A DNA stretch of 64,000 nucleotides, from assembly GCA_965652415.1 (NCBI GenBank), contig CBFGVH010000002.1:1-64000 (forward strand), written 5' to 3'. Source of the stretch: BQJD01 sp965652415. GTDB taxonomy: Bacteria > Pseudomonadota > Gammaproteobacteria > Arenicellales > CAJQKF01. The translations under genes were made by a program, and so were the position numbers. Positions 16,619 to 25,449 of this stretch are shown here, piece by piece (position 1 is the first letter of the stretch; the number at the start of each line of letters is the position of its first letter). The notes under the pieces are model-generated. The model was not told the origin of the DNA. It worked only from the letters and a program-made list of their open reading frames with translations, and made no database searches.

Positions 16619-17650
16619 CTACTGGAACTGCGCCAGGAAATTGACGTCGTTGTCGAAGAACAGCCTGATGTCGTCCACGCCGTAGCGGCGCATGGCCAGG
16701 CGCTCGACGCCGACGCCGAAGGCGTAGCCGGTATAGCGCTCGTAGTCCACCTTGACGTGGCGGAGCACCTCCGGGTGGACCATGCCGCAGCCCAGGATCT
16801 CGACCCAGCCGGTCTGCTTGCACACGCGGCATCCGGCGCCGTCGCAGAACACGCAGCCGATGTCCACTTCCGCCGACGGCTCGGTGAACGGGAAATACGA
16901 CGGCCGGAACCGCACCTTGAGGTCGGCCTCGAAGAACTCGCGCAGGAAATGGGTCAACACGCCCTTTAGGTGGCCGAAGGTGATGCCCTCGCCCACCGCC
17001 AGCCCCTCGACCTGGTGGAACATGGGGGTGTGCGTCATGTCGGAGTCGCAGCGGTAGACCCTGCCCGGCGCGATCACCTGCAGCGGCGGCGCATGCTCGA
17101 GCATGTAGCGGATCTGCACTGGCGAGGTATGTGTCCTGAGCACCCGGCCGTCGTCGACGTAGAAAGTGTCGTGCATGGCGCGCGCCGGATGATCGGCGGG
17201 GATGTTCAGCGCCTCGAAGTTGTAGAAGTCGTCCTCGATTTCCGGGCCCTCGGCGATGTCGAAGCCGAGCCGGCCGAAGATGTCGCCGATGCGCTCGATG
17301 GTGCGCGTGACGGGGTGCAGCGAGCCGCAGTCGGCGTGGCGGCCCGGCAGGGTGACGTCGACGCCCTCGGCCTCGAGACGTCGCTCGATATTGGCGGTCG
17401 CGAGACGCTCGCCGCGCTCGCGGATCTTCTCCGCCAGTTGTTGCTTGAGCGCATTGACTTCCCGGCCGAACTCGCGCCGCTCGCCAGGGTCCAGGGAGGC
17501 GATGAGCTTGAGTTGCTCCGTCACCAGCCCCCTCTTGCCGAGGTAGAGCACGCGCAGTCGCTCCAGGGCGTCGCCATCGATTGCGCCCTCGACGGCCTCG
17601 ACCGATTCGCGCGCGAGCGAATGCAGGTTATCCAGCAGGGATTTGCTCAA
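16619..17650 (-). CDS. pheS: Phenylalanine-tRNA ligase alpha subunit
   Basis: The catalytic alpha chain, 343 residues from a TTG start. A coiled-coil arm occupies about 1-85, followed by the class II core with VYRCDSDMTHTPMFHQVEG (motif 2 region) and YTGYAFGVGVERLAM (motif 3). A CDGAGCRVCKQTGWVEI insert is typical of this subunit. TTG at 17650 is chosen because AGGTGA lies seven bases upstream and because it aligns with known N-termini; the only longer ATG start would add a Pro/Arg-rich tail. No phenylalanine-rich leader peptide was found upstream. Confidence 0.95.
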   Translation of the reverse strand: MSKSLLDNLHSLARESVEAVEGAIDGDALERLRVLYLGKRGLVTEQLKLIASLDPGERREFGREVNALKQQLAEKIRERGERLATANIERRLEAEGVDVTLPGRHADCGSLHPVTRTIERIGDIFGRLGFDIAEGPEIEDDFYNFEALNIPADHPARAMHDTFYVDDGRVLRTHTSPVQIRYMLEHAPPLQVIAPGRVYRCDSDMTHTPMFHQVEGLAVGEGITFGHLKGVLTHFLREFFEADLKVRFRPSYFPFTEPSAEVDIGCVFCDGAGCRVCKQTGWVEILGCGMVHPEVLRHVKVDYERYTGYAFGVGVERLAMRRYGVDDIRLFFDNDVNFLAQFQ

Positions 17651-17792
17651 GGGGACTTCACCTGTAACGTGTCGGGTAACGGGACGCGGCGGACGCGGCC
17701 ACCCGAGCGGTTCAGGCAGCATCCCCGCTGCCTGAGTGGCCTTTGGCTGTTCCGGCGAAAGCCGACCGCGGCGGGCGGCCTCCGGGACGGGC

Positions 17793-18152
17793 TCAGGCGG
17801 CGAGTGCCTCTTTCGCCTGGGTGGCGAGTGCGCCGAATGCTTCTCGGTCGTGGACTGCGAGATCGGCCAGGACCTTGCGGTCGACTTCGATGTTGGCCTT
17901 TCGCAGCCCGCTCATAAATCGGCTGTAGGAAAGGTCGAACTCGCGGGCGGCGGCGTTGATGCGCACGATCCACAGGGCGCGGAACTGGCGCTTGCGCTGG
18001 CGCCGGTCGCGGTACGCGTACTGGCCTGCCTTGGCCACGGCCTGGGCGGCGACGCGGTAGACGTTCTTGCGCGCGCCGCGATAACCCTTGGCGCGCTCCA
18101 TCACCTTCTTGTGACGGGCGTGGGCGGTAACGCCCCGTTTTACTCTGGGCAT
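17793..18152 (-). CDS. rplT: 50S ribosomal protein L20
   Basis: A 119-residue basic protein of normal length with the L20 start MPRVKRGVTAHARHKKV and the core YAYRDRRQRKRQFRALWIVR. L20 nucleates early 50S assembly and in E. coli represses its own operon by binding mRNA. It lies 19 bases after rpmI and 142 bases before pheS. Confidence 0.98.
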   Translation of the reverse strand: MPRVKRGVTAHARHKKVMERAKGYRGARKNVYRVAAQAVAKAGQYAYRDRRQRKRQFRALWIVRINAAAREFDLSYSRFMSGLRKANIEVDRKVLADLAVHDREAFGALATQAKEALAA

Positions 18153-18171
18153 TTATGACCTCTTTGCACTA

Positions 18172-18369
18172 TCAGGCGTAAGGTAGCATCTGCTTGACGG
18201 ATGCGTGATCCGCCTCGTCCACGAGCAGGCCGTGGCGCAGATGGCGTTTTCTCTTGGTCGACTTCTTTGTCAGGATATGGTTCAGGTATCCCTGTGAACG
18301 CTTGAATCGACCGCTGGCCGTCTTCTTGAACCGCTTGGCGGCACCGCGGTTGGTCTTCAATTTGGGCAT
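18172..18369 (-). CDS. rpmI: 50S ribosomal protein L35
   Basis: A 65-residue basic protein with the L35 start MPKLKTNRGAAKRFKKT and the segment HILTKKSTKRKRHLR. It is the middle gene of infC-rpmI-rplT and shares their transcription. Confidence 0.98.
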   Translation of the reverse strand: MPKLKTNRGAAKRFKKTASGRFKRSQGYLNHILTKKSTKRKRHLRHGLLVDEADHASVKQMLPYA

Positions 18370-18419
18370 GTCGGCTGCAATCTCCGGAAATCGTCTTCAA
18401 ATGTCGAAACTGTCAGGAT

Positions 18420-18962
18420 TCACTGTCCCGCGGACCGGCGCTGCTCACGGCGAATCGGGTTGAGCACCATCACCATCTGGCGCCCCTCCATCTTCGGGTG
18501 CTGTTCCACCGTCGCGTACTCCTCGAGGTCGCGCTCGACCCGCTTGAGCATCTGCATCCCCAGTTCCTGGTGCGCCATCTCGCGACCGCGAAAGCGGAGC
18601 GTGACCTTGGCCTTGTTGCCTTCCTGGAGGAACTTGGCGAGCCGCTTGAGCTTGACGTCGTAGTCGCCGACGTCCGTACCGGGCCTGAACTTGACTTCCT
18701 TGACGACGATCTGTTTCTGCTTCTTGCGCGCCTCCTGCTTCTTCTTGCTGGCGTTGTACAGAAACTTTCCGTAATCCATGATCCGGCATACCGGCGGATC
18801 GGCGTTCGGGGATATTTCGACCAGGTCGAGTCCATCGTCGGCGGCGCGCTCGAGGGCCTCGACGGTGGGCAGGATGCCTACCTGCTCTCCATCGGAGCCG
18901 ATCAGGCGAACCCGCGCAGCGGTGATCTGGTCGTTGACCCGTTGTTGCTTGTCTTGCGCTAT
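18420..18962 (-). CDS. infC: Translation initiation factor IF-3, ATA start
   Basis: IF-3 checks the start codon on the 30S subunit. The frame gives 180 residues, the same as E. coli IF-3, if translation starts at an ATA codon at 18962, nine bases after GAGG; the product then begins I/M-AQDKQQRVNDQITAARVRL. The first ATG in frame (18779) would remove the whole N-terminal domain. A rare start codon is a family trait: in E. coli infC starts at AUU, and IF-3 represses its own synthesis by rejecting it. The C-terminal domain holds KFLQEGNKAKVTLRFRGRE. Confidence 0.93.
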   Translation of the reverse strand: MAQDKQQRVNDQITAARVRLIGSDGEQVGILPTVEALERAADDGLDLVEISPNADPPVCRIMDYGKFLYNASKKKQEARKKQKQIVVKEVKFRPGTDVGDYDVKLKRLAKFLQEGNKAKVTLRFRGREMAHQELGMQMLKRVERDLEEYATVEQHPKMEGRQMVMVLNPIRREQRRSAGQ

Positions 18963-18996
18963 TGCTGTATTCCTCGTTGAATAAAATACGGCCGTG

Positions 18997-20892
18997 TTAC
19001 GCGGCGGAAAGGATATCGACCGCGAATGTCTCGACGGACATCGCGCCCAGGTCCTTCCCTTCCCGCGTCCTCACGGCGACGGTGCGATCTGCCACCTCCC
19101 GGTCTCCGACGACCAGCAGGTAGGGAACTCTGTGCAATGTATGTTCCCGGATTTTATAGCCGATTTTCTCGTTCCTCAAGTCCAAAAACACCCTGACATT
19201 CTGTTTTTCAAGGATTTTTTGCACTTCCCGGACCCAGTCGGCCTGGTGGTCGGTGATGGACATGACCACCGCCTGCCACGGCGCGAGCCACACGGGCAGG
19301 CGTCCCTCGGTCTCCTCGATCAGGATCCCGATGAATCGCTCGATGGACCCGAGGATGGCCCGGTGGATCATCACCGGCACCTGGCGTTCGCCGTGCTCGT
19401 CGACGAACTTCGCGCCGAGGCGCCCGGGCATGAAGAAGTCGAGCTGGATGGTGCCGCACTGCCACGAGCGGCCGATGCTGTCGCGCAGGACGAACTCGAT
19501 CTTGGGGCCGTAGAAGGCCCCCTCGCCGGGCTGCAGCCGGTAGTCGATACCCTTGGCGGCGAGGACCTCGGCGAGATCGTTCTCCGCCTTTTCCCACAGG
19601 GCGTCTTCGCCGACCCGGTTCTCGGGCCGGGTCGACAGCGCCACCTCGACTTCGGTGAAGCCGAAATCGCCGTAGACCCGGTAGGTCAGGTCGATCAGGG
19701 TGGCCACTTCCTCGGCGATCTGCGCCTCGCTGCAGAACACGTGGGCGTCGTCCTGGGTGAAGCGGCGCACCCGGAACAGGCCGTGCAGGGTACCGGAAGG
19801 CTCGTTGCGGTGAACCACGCCGAACTCGCTGATACGGATCGGCAGGTCACGGTAGCTCTTCAGGCCCTGGTTGAAGATCTGGATGTGCCCGGGGCAGTTC
19901 ATCGGCTTGATGGCGTACTCCCGGTTCTCCACCGAGGTGGTGAAGATGTTGTCCTGGAACTTGTCCCAGTGCCCGGAGCGCTCCCACAGCGAACGGTCAA
20001 GGATCTGCGGGGTGTGCACCTCCTGGTAGCCGTACTGGAGCGTGATCCGGTGCATGTAGTCGCGCACGACGCTGAACAGCGTCCAGCCGTCGCGGTGCCA
20101 GAACGCCATGCCCGGCGCCTCTTCCTGGAAGTGGAACAGGTCCAGTTCCTTGCCGATGCGCCGGTGGTCGCGCTTCTCCGCCTCCTCGAGGCGGGTCAGG
20201 TAGGCTTTCAGCGCCTTGTTGTCGGGCCAGGCAGTACCGTAGATCCGTTGCAGCATCTCGTTGCGCGAATCGCCGCGCCAGTACGCTCCCGCCAGCTTGG
20301 TCAGCTTGAAGGCGCCGAGCTTTCCGGTGCTCGGCACGTGCGGGCCCCGGCACAGGTCGACGAAGTCGTCCTGGCGGTACAGGGAGATTGCCTCGCCTGC
20401 CGGAATCGAGGCGATGATCTCGGCCTTGTATTCCTCACCCATGTCCCGGAAGTAGCGCACCGCCTCGTCGCGCGGCATCTCTTCGCGGCCGACCGGGTAG
20501 TCGGCGGCGGCGAGTTCGGCCATTCGCGCCTCGATTCTCTCGAGGTCCGCCTCGTGAAAGCCCTTCGGGTAGGCGAAGTCGTAGTAAAACCCGTCCTCGA
20601 TCACCGGGCCGATGGTGACCTGGGCATCCGGAAAGAGCTGCTTGACCGCGTGGGCCAGCAGGTGCGCGGTCGAGTGGCGGATGACCTCGAGTCCCTCCGG
20701 ATCCTGGGCCCTGAATATCTTCAGATCGGCGTCGTCCTCGATCACGAACGACAGGTCGACCATGCGCCCGTTCACGGACGCGGCGACCGCGGCCCGGGCG
20801 AGTCCCGGGCCGATGTCTTCGACGACGCGTGTTACCGGCACGGGCGCGTCGTACTTGCGCTTCGAGCCGTCCGGCAGTGTGATTTCGGGCAT
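18997..20892 (-). CDS. thrS: Threonine-tRNA ligase
   Basis: A 631-residue class II synthetase. It has the TGS domain (MPEITLPDGSKRKYDAPVP), the editing domain with HSTAHLLAHAV, and the catalytic core with CRGPHVPSTG, MNCPGH and GSIERFIGILIEE. The ATG at 20892 begins the TGS domain exactly. Its leader is odd: a tRNA-Val gene and an intrinsic terminator lie within 45 bases upstream, and the only GGGGA that could serve as ribosome binding site is in the terminator stem, 14 bases from the ATG. Confidence 0.97.
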   Translation of the reverse strand: MPEITLPDGSKRKYDAPVPVTRVVEDIGPGLARAAVAASVNGRMVDLSFVIEDDADLKIFRAQDPEGLEVIRHSTAHLLAHAVKQLFPDAQVTIGPVIEDGFYYDFAYPKGFHEADLERIEARMAELAAADYPVGREEMPRDEAVRYFRDMGEEYKAEIIASIPAGEAISLYRQDDFVDLCRGPHVPSTGKLGAFKLTKLAGAYWRGDSRNEMLQRIYGTAWPDNKALKAYLTRLEEAEKRDHRRIGKELDLFHFQEEAPGMAFWHRDGWTLFSVVRDYMHRITLQYGYQEVHTPQILDRSLWERSGHWDKFQDNIFTTSVENREYAIKPMNCPGHIQIFNQGLKSYRDLPIRISEFGVVHRNEPSGTLHGLFRVRRFTQDDAHVFCSEAQIAEEVATLIDLTYRVYGDFGFTEVEVALSTRPENRVGEDALWEKAENDLAEVLAAKGIDYRLQPGEGAFYGPKIEFVLRDSIGRSWQCGTIQLDFFMPGRLGAKFVDEHGERQVPVMIHRAILGSIERFIGILIEETEGRLPVWLAPWQAVVMSITDHQADWVREVQKILEKQNVRVFLDLRNEKIGYKIREHTLHRVPYLLVVGDREVADRTVAVRTREGKDLGAMSVETFAVDILSAA

Positions 20893-20897
20893 GGGAG

Positions 20898-20925
20898 AAA
20901 AAACAATCCCCGGCCGAACCGGGGA
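20898..20925 (-). terminator. Intrinsic terminator between tRNA-Val and thrS
   Basis: On the minus strand a 7-bp stem TCCCCGG/CCGGGGA with a five-base loop is followed at once by TTGTTTTTT. It ends five bases before the thrS ATG. It can end tRNA-Val transcripts, and read-through is needed for thrS unless a promoter lies inside the tRNA gene. Confidence 0.8.
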
Positions 20926-20936
20926 ATACGGGTATC

Positions 20937-21011
20937 TGGTAGGCGCGAGTGGGATCGAACCACCGACCACTACCATGTCAAGGTAGTGCTCTACCACTGA
21001 GCTACGCGCCT
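20937..21011 (-). tRNA. tRNA-Val (anticodon GAC)
   Basis: A complete 75-base cloverleaf on the minus strand: acceptor AGGCGCG/CGCGCCT, anticodon stem CTACC/GGTAG with loop TTGACAT, T loop TTCGATC, and CCA encoded at 20937-20939. Anticodon GAC reads GTC and GTT. Confidence 0.96.
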
Positions 21012-21063
21012 GTCGCGCTCGCGGCCGGGGCGAACGCCTCGCGCGCGGCCGGCAAGGGCGCGG

Positions 21064-21093
21064 AAATTACCATGAAACATGCCGCCCGATCAA
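21064..21093 (-). promoter_or_regulatory. Candidate promoter of tRNA-Val and thrS block
   Basis: On the minus strand TTGATC and TAATTT are separated by 18 bases. The -10 box lies about 50 bases before the tRNA-Val 5' end, in an AT-richer patch of an otherwise GC-rich gap between uvrB and the tRNA. Confidence 0.45.
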
Positions 21094-21146
21094 CGGAAAA
21101 TCCCCGGCGGCAGGGACGATCGGCGCGCTCCGGGTCCCGGCGGCGT

Positions 21147-23168
21147 TCAGACCGGCGCGTAGAAGGTCCGGCGCAGCTCGAGGATCTCGTCGCGCACCTT
21201 CGCGGCCTGCTCGAACTCGAGGTCGCGCGCGTAGGCGTGCATCCGTCGCTCGAGCTCGCCGATGCGGCGCGCGGCCTCCTCGGGACCGACCACCTCGGGT
21301 GGGGCCACCGGGCGGTCGCCGCGCCCGCCCTTGCGGGCCCGCGCCCTGCCCCGGGCGGTGCTGCCGGTGGCGTGGAGGCCGTCGATCATCTCGCGCACCC
21401 GTTTCTCGACCCCGCGCGGGGTGATGCCGTGGGTCTCGTTGAAGTGCTCCTGCTTTTCGCGCCGTCGCGAAGTCTCGCCCAAGGCCTGGCGCATCGAATC
21501 GGTTTCCTCGTCGGCGTAGAGGATGGCGCGCCCGTGCAGGTTGCGAGCCGCCCGGCCGATGGTCTGGATCAGCGAGCGCGTCGAGCGCAGGAAGCCTTCC
21601 TTGTCGGCGTCGAGCACGGCGACCAGGGCGACTTCCGGAATGTCGAGCCCCTCGCGCAGCAGGTTGATTCCGACCAGCACGTCGAAGGCGCCGAGCCTCA
21701 GGTCGCGGATGATCTCCACGCGTTCCACCGTGTCGATGTCCGAGTGCAGGTAGCGCACCCGAATGCCGTTGTCGTTGAGGAAGTCGGACAGGTCCTCGGC
21801 CATGCGCTTGGTCAACGTGGTGACAAGCACCCGCTCGCCCCGCTCCACCGAGGCGCGAATCTCGGACATGAGGTCGTCCACCTGGGTGGCCGCCGGCCGT
21901 ACCAGCACCACGGGGTCCACCAGCGCGGTGGGCCGCACGATCTGCTCGACCGGCGTGCCCGAGCGATTGAGTTCGTACGGTCCCGGCGTGGCGGAGATGA
22001 ACATCGTCTGCGGCATCATCGACTCGAACTCGTCCATGCGAAGCGGCCGGTTGTCCAGCGCCGACGGCAGTCGGAAGCCGTACTCGACCAGGTTCTCCTT
22101 GCGCGATCGGTCGCCCCTGTACATGGCGCCGATCTGCGGCACGGTGACGTGGCTCTCGTCGATGAACAGCAGCGCGTCCTTGGGCAGGTATTCCATGAGC
22201 GTCGGCGGCGGCTCGCCGGCGGCCCGGCCGGACAGGTAACGGGAGTAGTTCTCGATGCCGCTGCAGTAGCCGACCTCCTGCATCATCTCCAGGTCGTACA
22301 GGGTGCGCTGCTCGAGGCGCTGGGCCTCGACCAGCTTGCCGGCCTCCTTGAGTTCGGCGAGGCGCTCGCGCAGTTCCTCGCGGATCGCCTTGGCCGCCTC
22401 GACGATGGTGTCCCGGTGGGTGACGTAGTGGCTCTTGGGATAGATGGTCCAGCGGGTGATGCGGTCGTCGTGCTCGCCGGTCAAGGGGTCGATCTGGCTC
22501 AGTTTCTCGATCTCGTCGCCGAACAGTTCGATGCGCAAGGCGAAGCGTTCGGACTCGGCGGGAAAGACGTCGATGACGTCGCCGCGCACCCGGAACGTGC
22601 CGCGCTCTAGGACCATGTCGTTGCGGGTGTACTGCAGTTCCGCCAACCGCCGCAGCAGCTCGCGCTGGTCCAGCTCGCCGCCCTCGCGCAGGTGCAGGAC
22701 CATGCGATGGTAGGAATCCGGGTCGCCGAGACCGTAGATTGCCGACACGGTGGCGACGATGACCACGTCGCGCCGCTCAAGCAGCGCCTTGGTCGCCGAC
22801 AGGCGCATCTGGTCGATGTGGTCGTTGATCGACGCGTCCTTCTCGATGTACGTGTCCGTCGACGGCACGTACGCCTCGGGCTGGTAGTAGTCGTAGTACG
22901 AGACAAAGTACTCCACGGCGTTGCGCGGAAAGAAGTCGCGGAATTCGGCGTAAAGTTGGGCCGCCAGGGTCTTGTTGGGCGCCATCACCAGGGCCGGCCG
23001 CTGCTGGCGGGCGATGACGTGCGCCATGGTGAAGGTCTTGCCGGAGCCGGTCACGCCGAGCAGGGTCTGGAATGCCTCGCCGTCGTCGAGTCCCGCGCAC
23101 AGGGAGTCGATGGCGGCTGGCTGATCGCCTGCCGGGTCGAAGTCGCTGACGAGTTCGAAATCACGCAT
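21147..23168 (-). CDS. uvrB: Excinuclease ABC subunit B
   Basis: A 673-residue DNA damage-verification helicase of nucleotide excision repair. Visible features are Walker A (GVTGSGKTFTMAHV, near 40), the beta-hairpin that probes the lesion (YYDYYQPEAYVPSTDTYIEK), the DESH box (FIDESHVT), the helicase C-terminal part (LREGLDIPEVALVA) and a C-terminal UVR motif (MHAYARDLEFEQAAKVRDEI) that contacts UvrC. The length is standard. I saw no convincing LexA box in the upstream gap. Confidence 0.98.
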   Translation of the reverse strand: MRDFELVSDFDPAGDQPAAIDSLCAGLDDGEAFQTLLGVTGSGKTFTMAHVIARQQRPALVMAPNKTLAAQLYAEFRDFFPRNAVEYFVSYYDYYQPEAYVPSTDTYIEKDASINDHIDQMRLSATKALLERRDVVIVATVSAIYGLGDPDSYHRMVLHLREGGELDQRELLRRLAELQYTRNDMVLERGTFRVRGDVIDVFPAESERFALRIELFGDEIEKLSQIDPLTGEHDDRITRWTIYPKSHYVTHRDTIVEAAKAIREELRERLAELKEAGKLVEAQRLEQRTLYDLEMMQEVGYCSGIENYSRYLSGRAAGEPPPTLMEYLPKDALLFIDESHVTVPQIGAMYRGDRSRKENLVEYGFRLPSALDNRPLRMDEFESMMPQTMFISATPGPYELNRSGTPVEQIVRPTALVDPVVLVRPAATQVDDLMSEIRASVERGERVLVTTLTKRMAEDLSDFLNDNGIRVRYLHSDIDTVERVEIIRDLRLGAFDVLVGINLLREGLDIPEVALVAVLDADKEGFLRSTRSLIQTIGRAARNLHGRAILYADEETDSMRQALGETSRRREKQEHFNETHGITPRGVEKRVREMIDGLHATGSTARGRARARKGGRGDRPVAPPEVVGPEEAARRIGELERRMHAYARDLEFEQAAKVRDEILELRRTFYAPV

Positions 23169-23295
23169 GATTGCGGTGTGCAGAAAACACTGCTAAAAAG
23201 ATTCAATTCTACGCCGTCGGGCGGCACCCGGCACGCGCCGGCACCGTTGCCCGCACGAAAGGATCCACGGACGGACGACAATCGGGACCCCAAGG

Positions 23296-23853
23296 ATGGA
23301 AGGCCGATCTCCTTGCTCTTCGCCGCCGGGCCGCGTTCGCGGCTTCTCGCTCCTCGAACTGCTCGTGGTCCTCGTGATCGCCGCCGTGGTGGCGGCCCTG
23401 GCGACGCCCGCGCTGAACTCGCTGCGGCGCCAGTTCGACCTCGCGGGCGCGGCCGACACGCTGCTCGAACACCTGAACCGCGCGCGCTCCCACGCAGTGA
23501 CGAGCGGACGGAGAGTGACGGTGTGTCCCCTCGACGCAGGCGGTTGTGGTGGCGCAGGACACTGGAGTCAAGGCTGGATGGCGTTCGAGGACCATGATAC
23601 CGACGGCGCCCGCGATACCGCCGAACCGGTGCTGGTGCGCTACCGCAACGACCCGGATCGGGTCGCCGTGGCCTTTCGCAAGACCGGCGCCCACCTTTAC
23701 TACCGCCCAACCGGTTACGGATGGCCTGCCGGCACGTTCCGTTTCTGCGCCGCCCGCGGCGGTGGTGCCGGGCACGCCGTCATCGTCGCATTGAACGGAC
23801 GCCCGCGGCGAGCCGGGGATGGCGATCCGCCGGTCGACTGTGTGCTGCCCTGA
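23296..23853 (+). CDS. Type IV pilin-like protein, GspH/FimT family
   Basis: A 185-residue pseudopilin. A 16-residue leader ends in Gly, followed by the processed N-terminus FSLLELLVVLVIAAVVA with Glu at +5, so PilD-type peptidase should cut after G16. The remainder fits the GspH/FimT globular domain: an N-terminal helix, then strands and four Cys (CPLDAGGCGG, FCAARGG, DCVLP). It is probably a minor pilin that primes type IV pilus assembly. It lies alone between uvrB and tRNA-Asn; the other minor pilins are at 57.5-60 kb. Confidence 0.85.
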   Translation: MEGRSPCSSPPGRVRGFSLLELLVVLVIAAVVAALATPALNSLRRQFDLAGAADTLLEHLNRARSHAVTSGRRVTVCPLDAGGCGGAGHWSQGWMAFEDHDTDGARDTAEPVLVRYRNDPDRVAVAFRKTGAHLYYRPTGYGWPAGTFRFCAARGGGAGHAVIVALNGRPRRAGDGDPPVDCVLP

Positions 23854-23937
23854 GCGCCGCGAACGGGCGCACGCACGGTCGCCATCGCCCCTTGACCCTC
23901 CCCGGCCTTGAAAGTAGGATTCGCGTCTCCCGATTTT

Positions 23938-24013
<76 letters not shown>

Positions 24014-24037
24014 CTTCAAGGCAACGGATCGCCCCCG

Positions 24038-24064
24038 CACGGCCGCCTCGCAGGCGGCCGTGCC
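24038..24064 (+). terminator. Strong hairpin after tRNA-Asn
   Basis: A perfect 12-bp stem (24038-24049 with 24053-24064) around a CGC loop lies 24 bases after the tRNA. It lacks a T-tract, so it may stop or protect the transcript rather than act as a classic intrinsic terminator. The next 214 bases before the following gene hold no other clear signal. Confidence 0.5.
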
Positions 24065-24278
24065 GCGTTGGCGACCCGATTTCACCGACGCTGCACCATC
24101 CCGATACGCCCCCGCGACAGCACCGGTCGGTCGCTGGCAGGTATTCCGTCCGACGCCGCGGTTCGCGTGCGTGGCCCCGATCTCGCTGGTCAATATTTAC
24201 CTTTCAACGGTCAGGGGAACCGGGTCATATTACACGCGACCGATTTCCAGCCTGTTGTGTTGATTTCCTGTTCGCACG

Positions 24279-25010
24279 ATGCAGAATACGACGAATGGGG
24301 GCATGAATATCCAACTATACGATCAAATCCACGCGTCCCGCCTGCTCGCCCTGGACTCCGACACGTCCGTGGCGAGGTTGGCCGAATCGGCGCAACTCGA
24401 ACAGCGGGAGTTCGAAAGCGAGCTCGGCGAGCGGTGGGACATTCCCGCCGGCCTTTCCGCGACGCTCGCCAACAAGGCGGCGGCCGGCCGGATTCTCGGC
24501 CTCATTGCCGGCACAGAAGAAATACTCGCACCCGTGCGAGCCCGCCACCGGCAGTTTCGCAAGCGGCTCGAGGCCGCGGAAACAGTCGCGGACGGCGCCG
24601 ATCTCGAGCGTCTGGCGTCGATCTACGACGTGCACCGGGACAAGTCCGTACCCGAACTGGTCAACCTGGCAACGCGGAACCTCGATGTCGCCAGGGCTAC
24701 CCTGCTCTACCTGGGCGGCTGTGACCGCTACGCAGTCACCGAGGTGGAAAAGGCCACGCTGCGATCCTGCATCGCCCGCCACGTGCTCGGCGAGGACTAC
24801 GAAGACTATCGCCGCAACCGCGAGTTGTTCGACGTCATGGGTTCCTTCGTCAACGACCTCATCGACAAGTACATCGAACTCGAACGGCGCGTCGATACCC
24901 GCCGGCGAGAGCATGCCGAGGTGGTGGACATCGATCCACGATGGCGGCAGATGTACGAGCGCATCCTGGCGGACGCCCGGGTCAGGCCGGGTTCGGCGGC
25001 ACTCGGCTGA
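24279..25010 (+). CDS. Unrecognised helical protein
   Basis: A 243-residue protein I cannot place in a family. It is charged, rich in Arg, Glu, Ala and Leu, and predicted to be mostly helical with no signal peptide or membrane span. The C-terminal third (SFVNDLIDKYIELERRVDT) could form a coiled coil. Two starts are possible, ATG at 24279 or ATG at 24303 (MNIQLYDQ); neither has a good ribosome binding site. Its last 29 bases overlap the end of the convergent small gene. Confidence 0.55.
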   Translation: MQNTTNGGMNIQLYDQIHASRLLALDSDTSVARLAESAQLEQREFESELGERWDIPAGLSATLANKAAAGRILGLIAGTEEILAPVRARHRQFRKRLEAAETVADGADLERLASIYDVHRDKSVPELVNLATRNLDVARATLLYLGGCDRYAVTEVEKATLRSCIARHVLGEDYEDYRRNRELFDVMGSFVNDLIDKYIELERRVDTRRREHAEVVDIDPRWRQMYERILADARVRPGSAALG

Positions 25011-25260
25011 CGACCTCCGCGGGCTTCCCTCCCCGGCGGTACCACATGGCGTGAACCGTCTCTCGCGTGCGGCGGTTCGTCACTTCGAGGCTGAATACCC
25101 GGTCCTCTCCCGACGGGCTGACTTCGAGCACCGCCCTTGATTGCCAAAGACACGTCACGGTGTTGTCCACCGGGGTCACGTGCAGGCACCTGCCATCGAC
25201 AAGGACGAGGTCGTCGCCATCCAGCCTGACCCTGCTCAGTTCGATCGACTCGGCGTTCAT
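24982..25260 (-). CDS. Small unrecognised protein
   Basis: A 92-residue protein starting MNAESIELSRVRLDGDDLVL. The start is supported by AAAGGAGG six bases before the ATG, one of the best ribosome binding sites in the window. It looks like an all-beta domain of about 85 residues with no export signal. The family is not recognised. It converges with the preceding gene and overlaps its end by 29 bases. Confidence 0.55.
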   Translation of the reverse strand: MNAESIELSRVRLDGDDLVLVDGRCLHVTPVDNTVTCLWQSRAVLEVSPSGEDRVFSLEVTNRRTRETVHAMWYRRGGKPAEVVSRVPPNPA

Positions 25261-25449
25261 GACTTGCCTCCTTTGCCTGACGGTTCGACTCGCGTCGCTG
25301 TCGGCGCGGTAATCGCCGGTAGCGGCGCGCGGACGGGCACGACAGGCCGCCGCGCGCAGGGTCATGCTGTACGAACCGGCGGAATCTTTCCGTGATTCAC
25401 TTCACATTACGGCGGTTTGCGCGGGCGCAAGGTCTACCCGCGTCGGGGG

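Noticed and set aside
14453..16969. 838-residue plus-strand open frame opposite pheT and pheS
   Set aside because: The minus strand encodes both synthetase subunits in full; the plus frame has no domain and no ribosome site.
18994..21000. 668-residue plus-strand open frame opposite thrS
   Set aside because: It is the antisense shadow of thrS and crosses the tRNA-Val gene.
23169..23215. LexA box upstream of uvrB
   Set aside because: A GCAG-N6-CTGC palindrome is present, but the arms are in the reverse order to CTG-N10-CAG.
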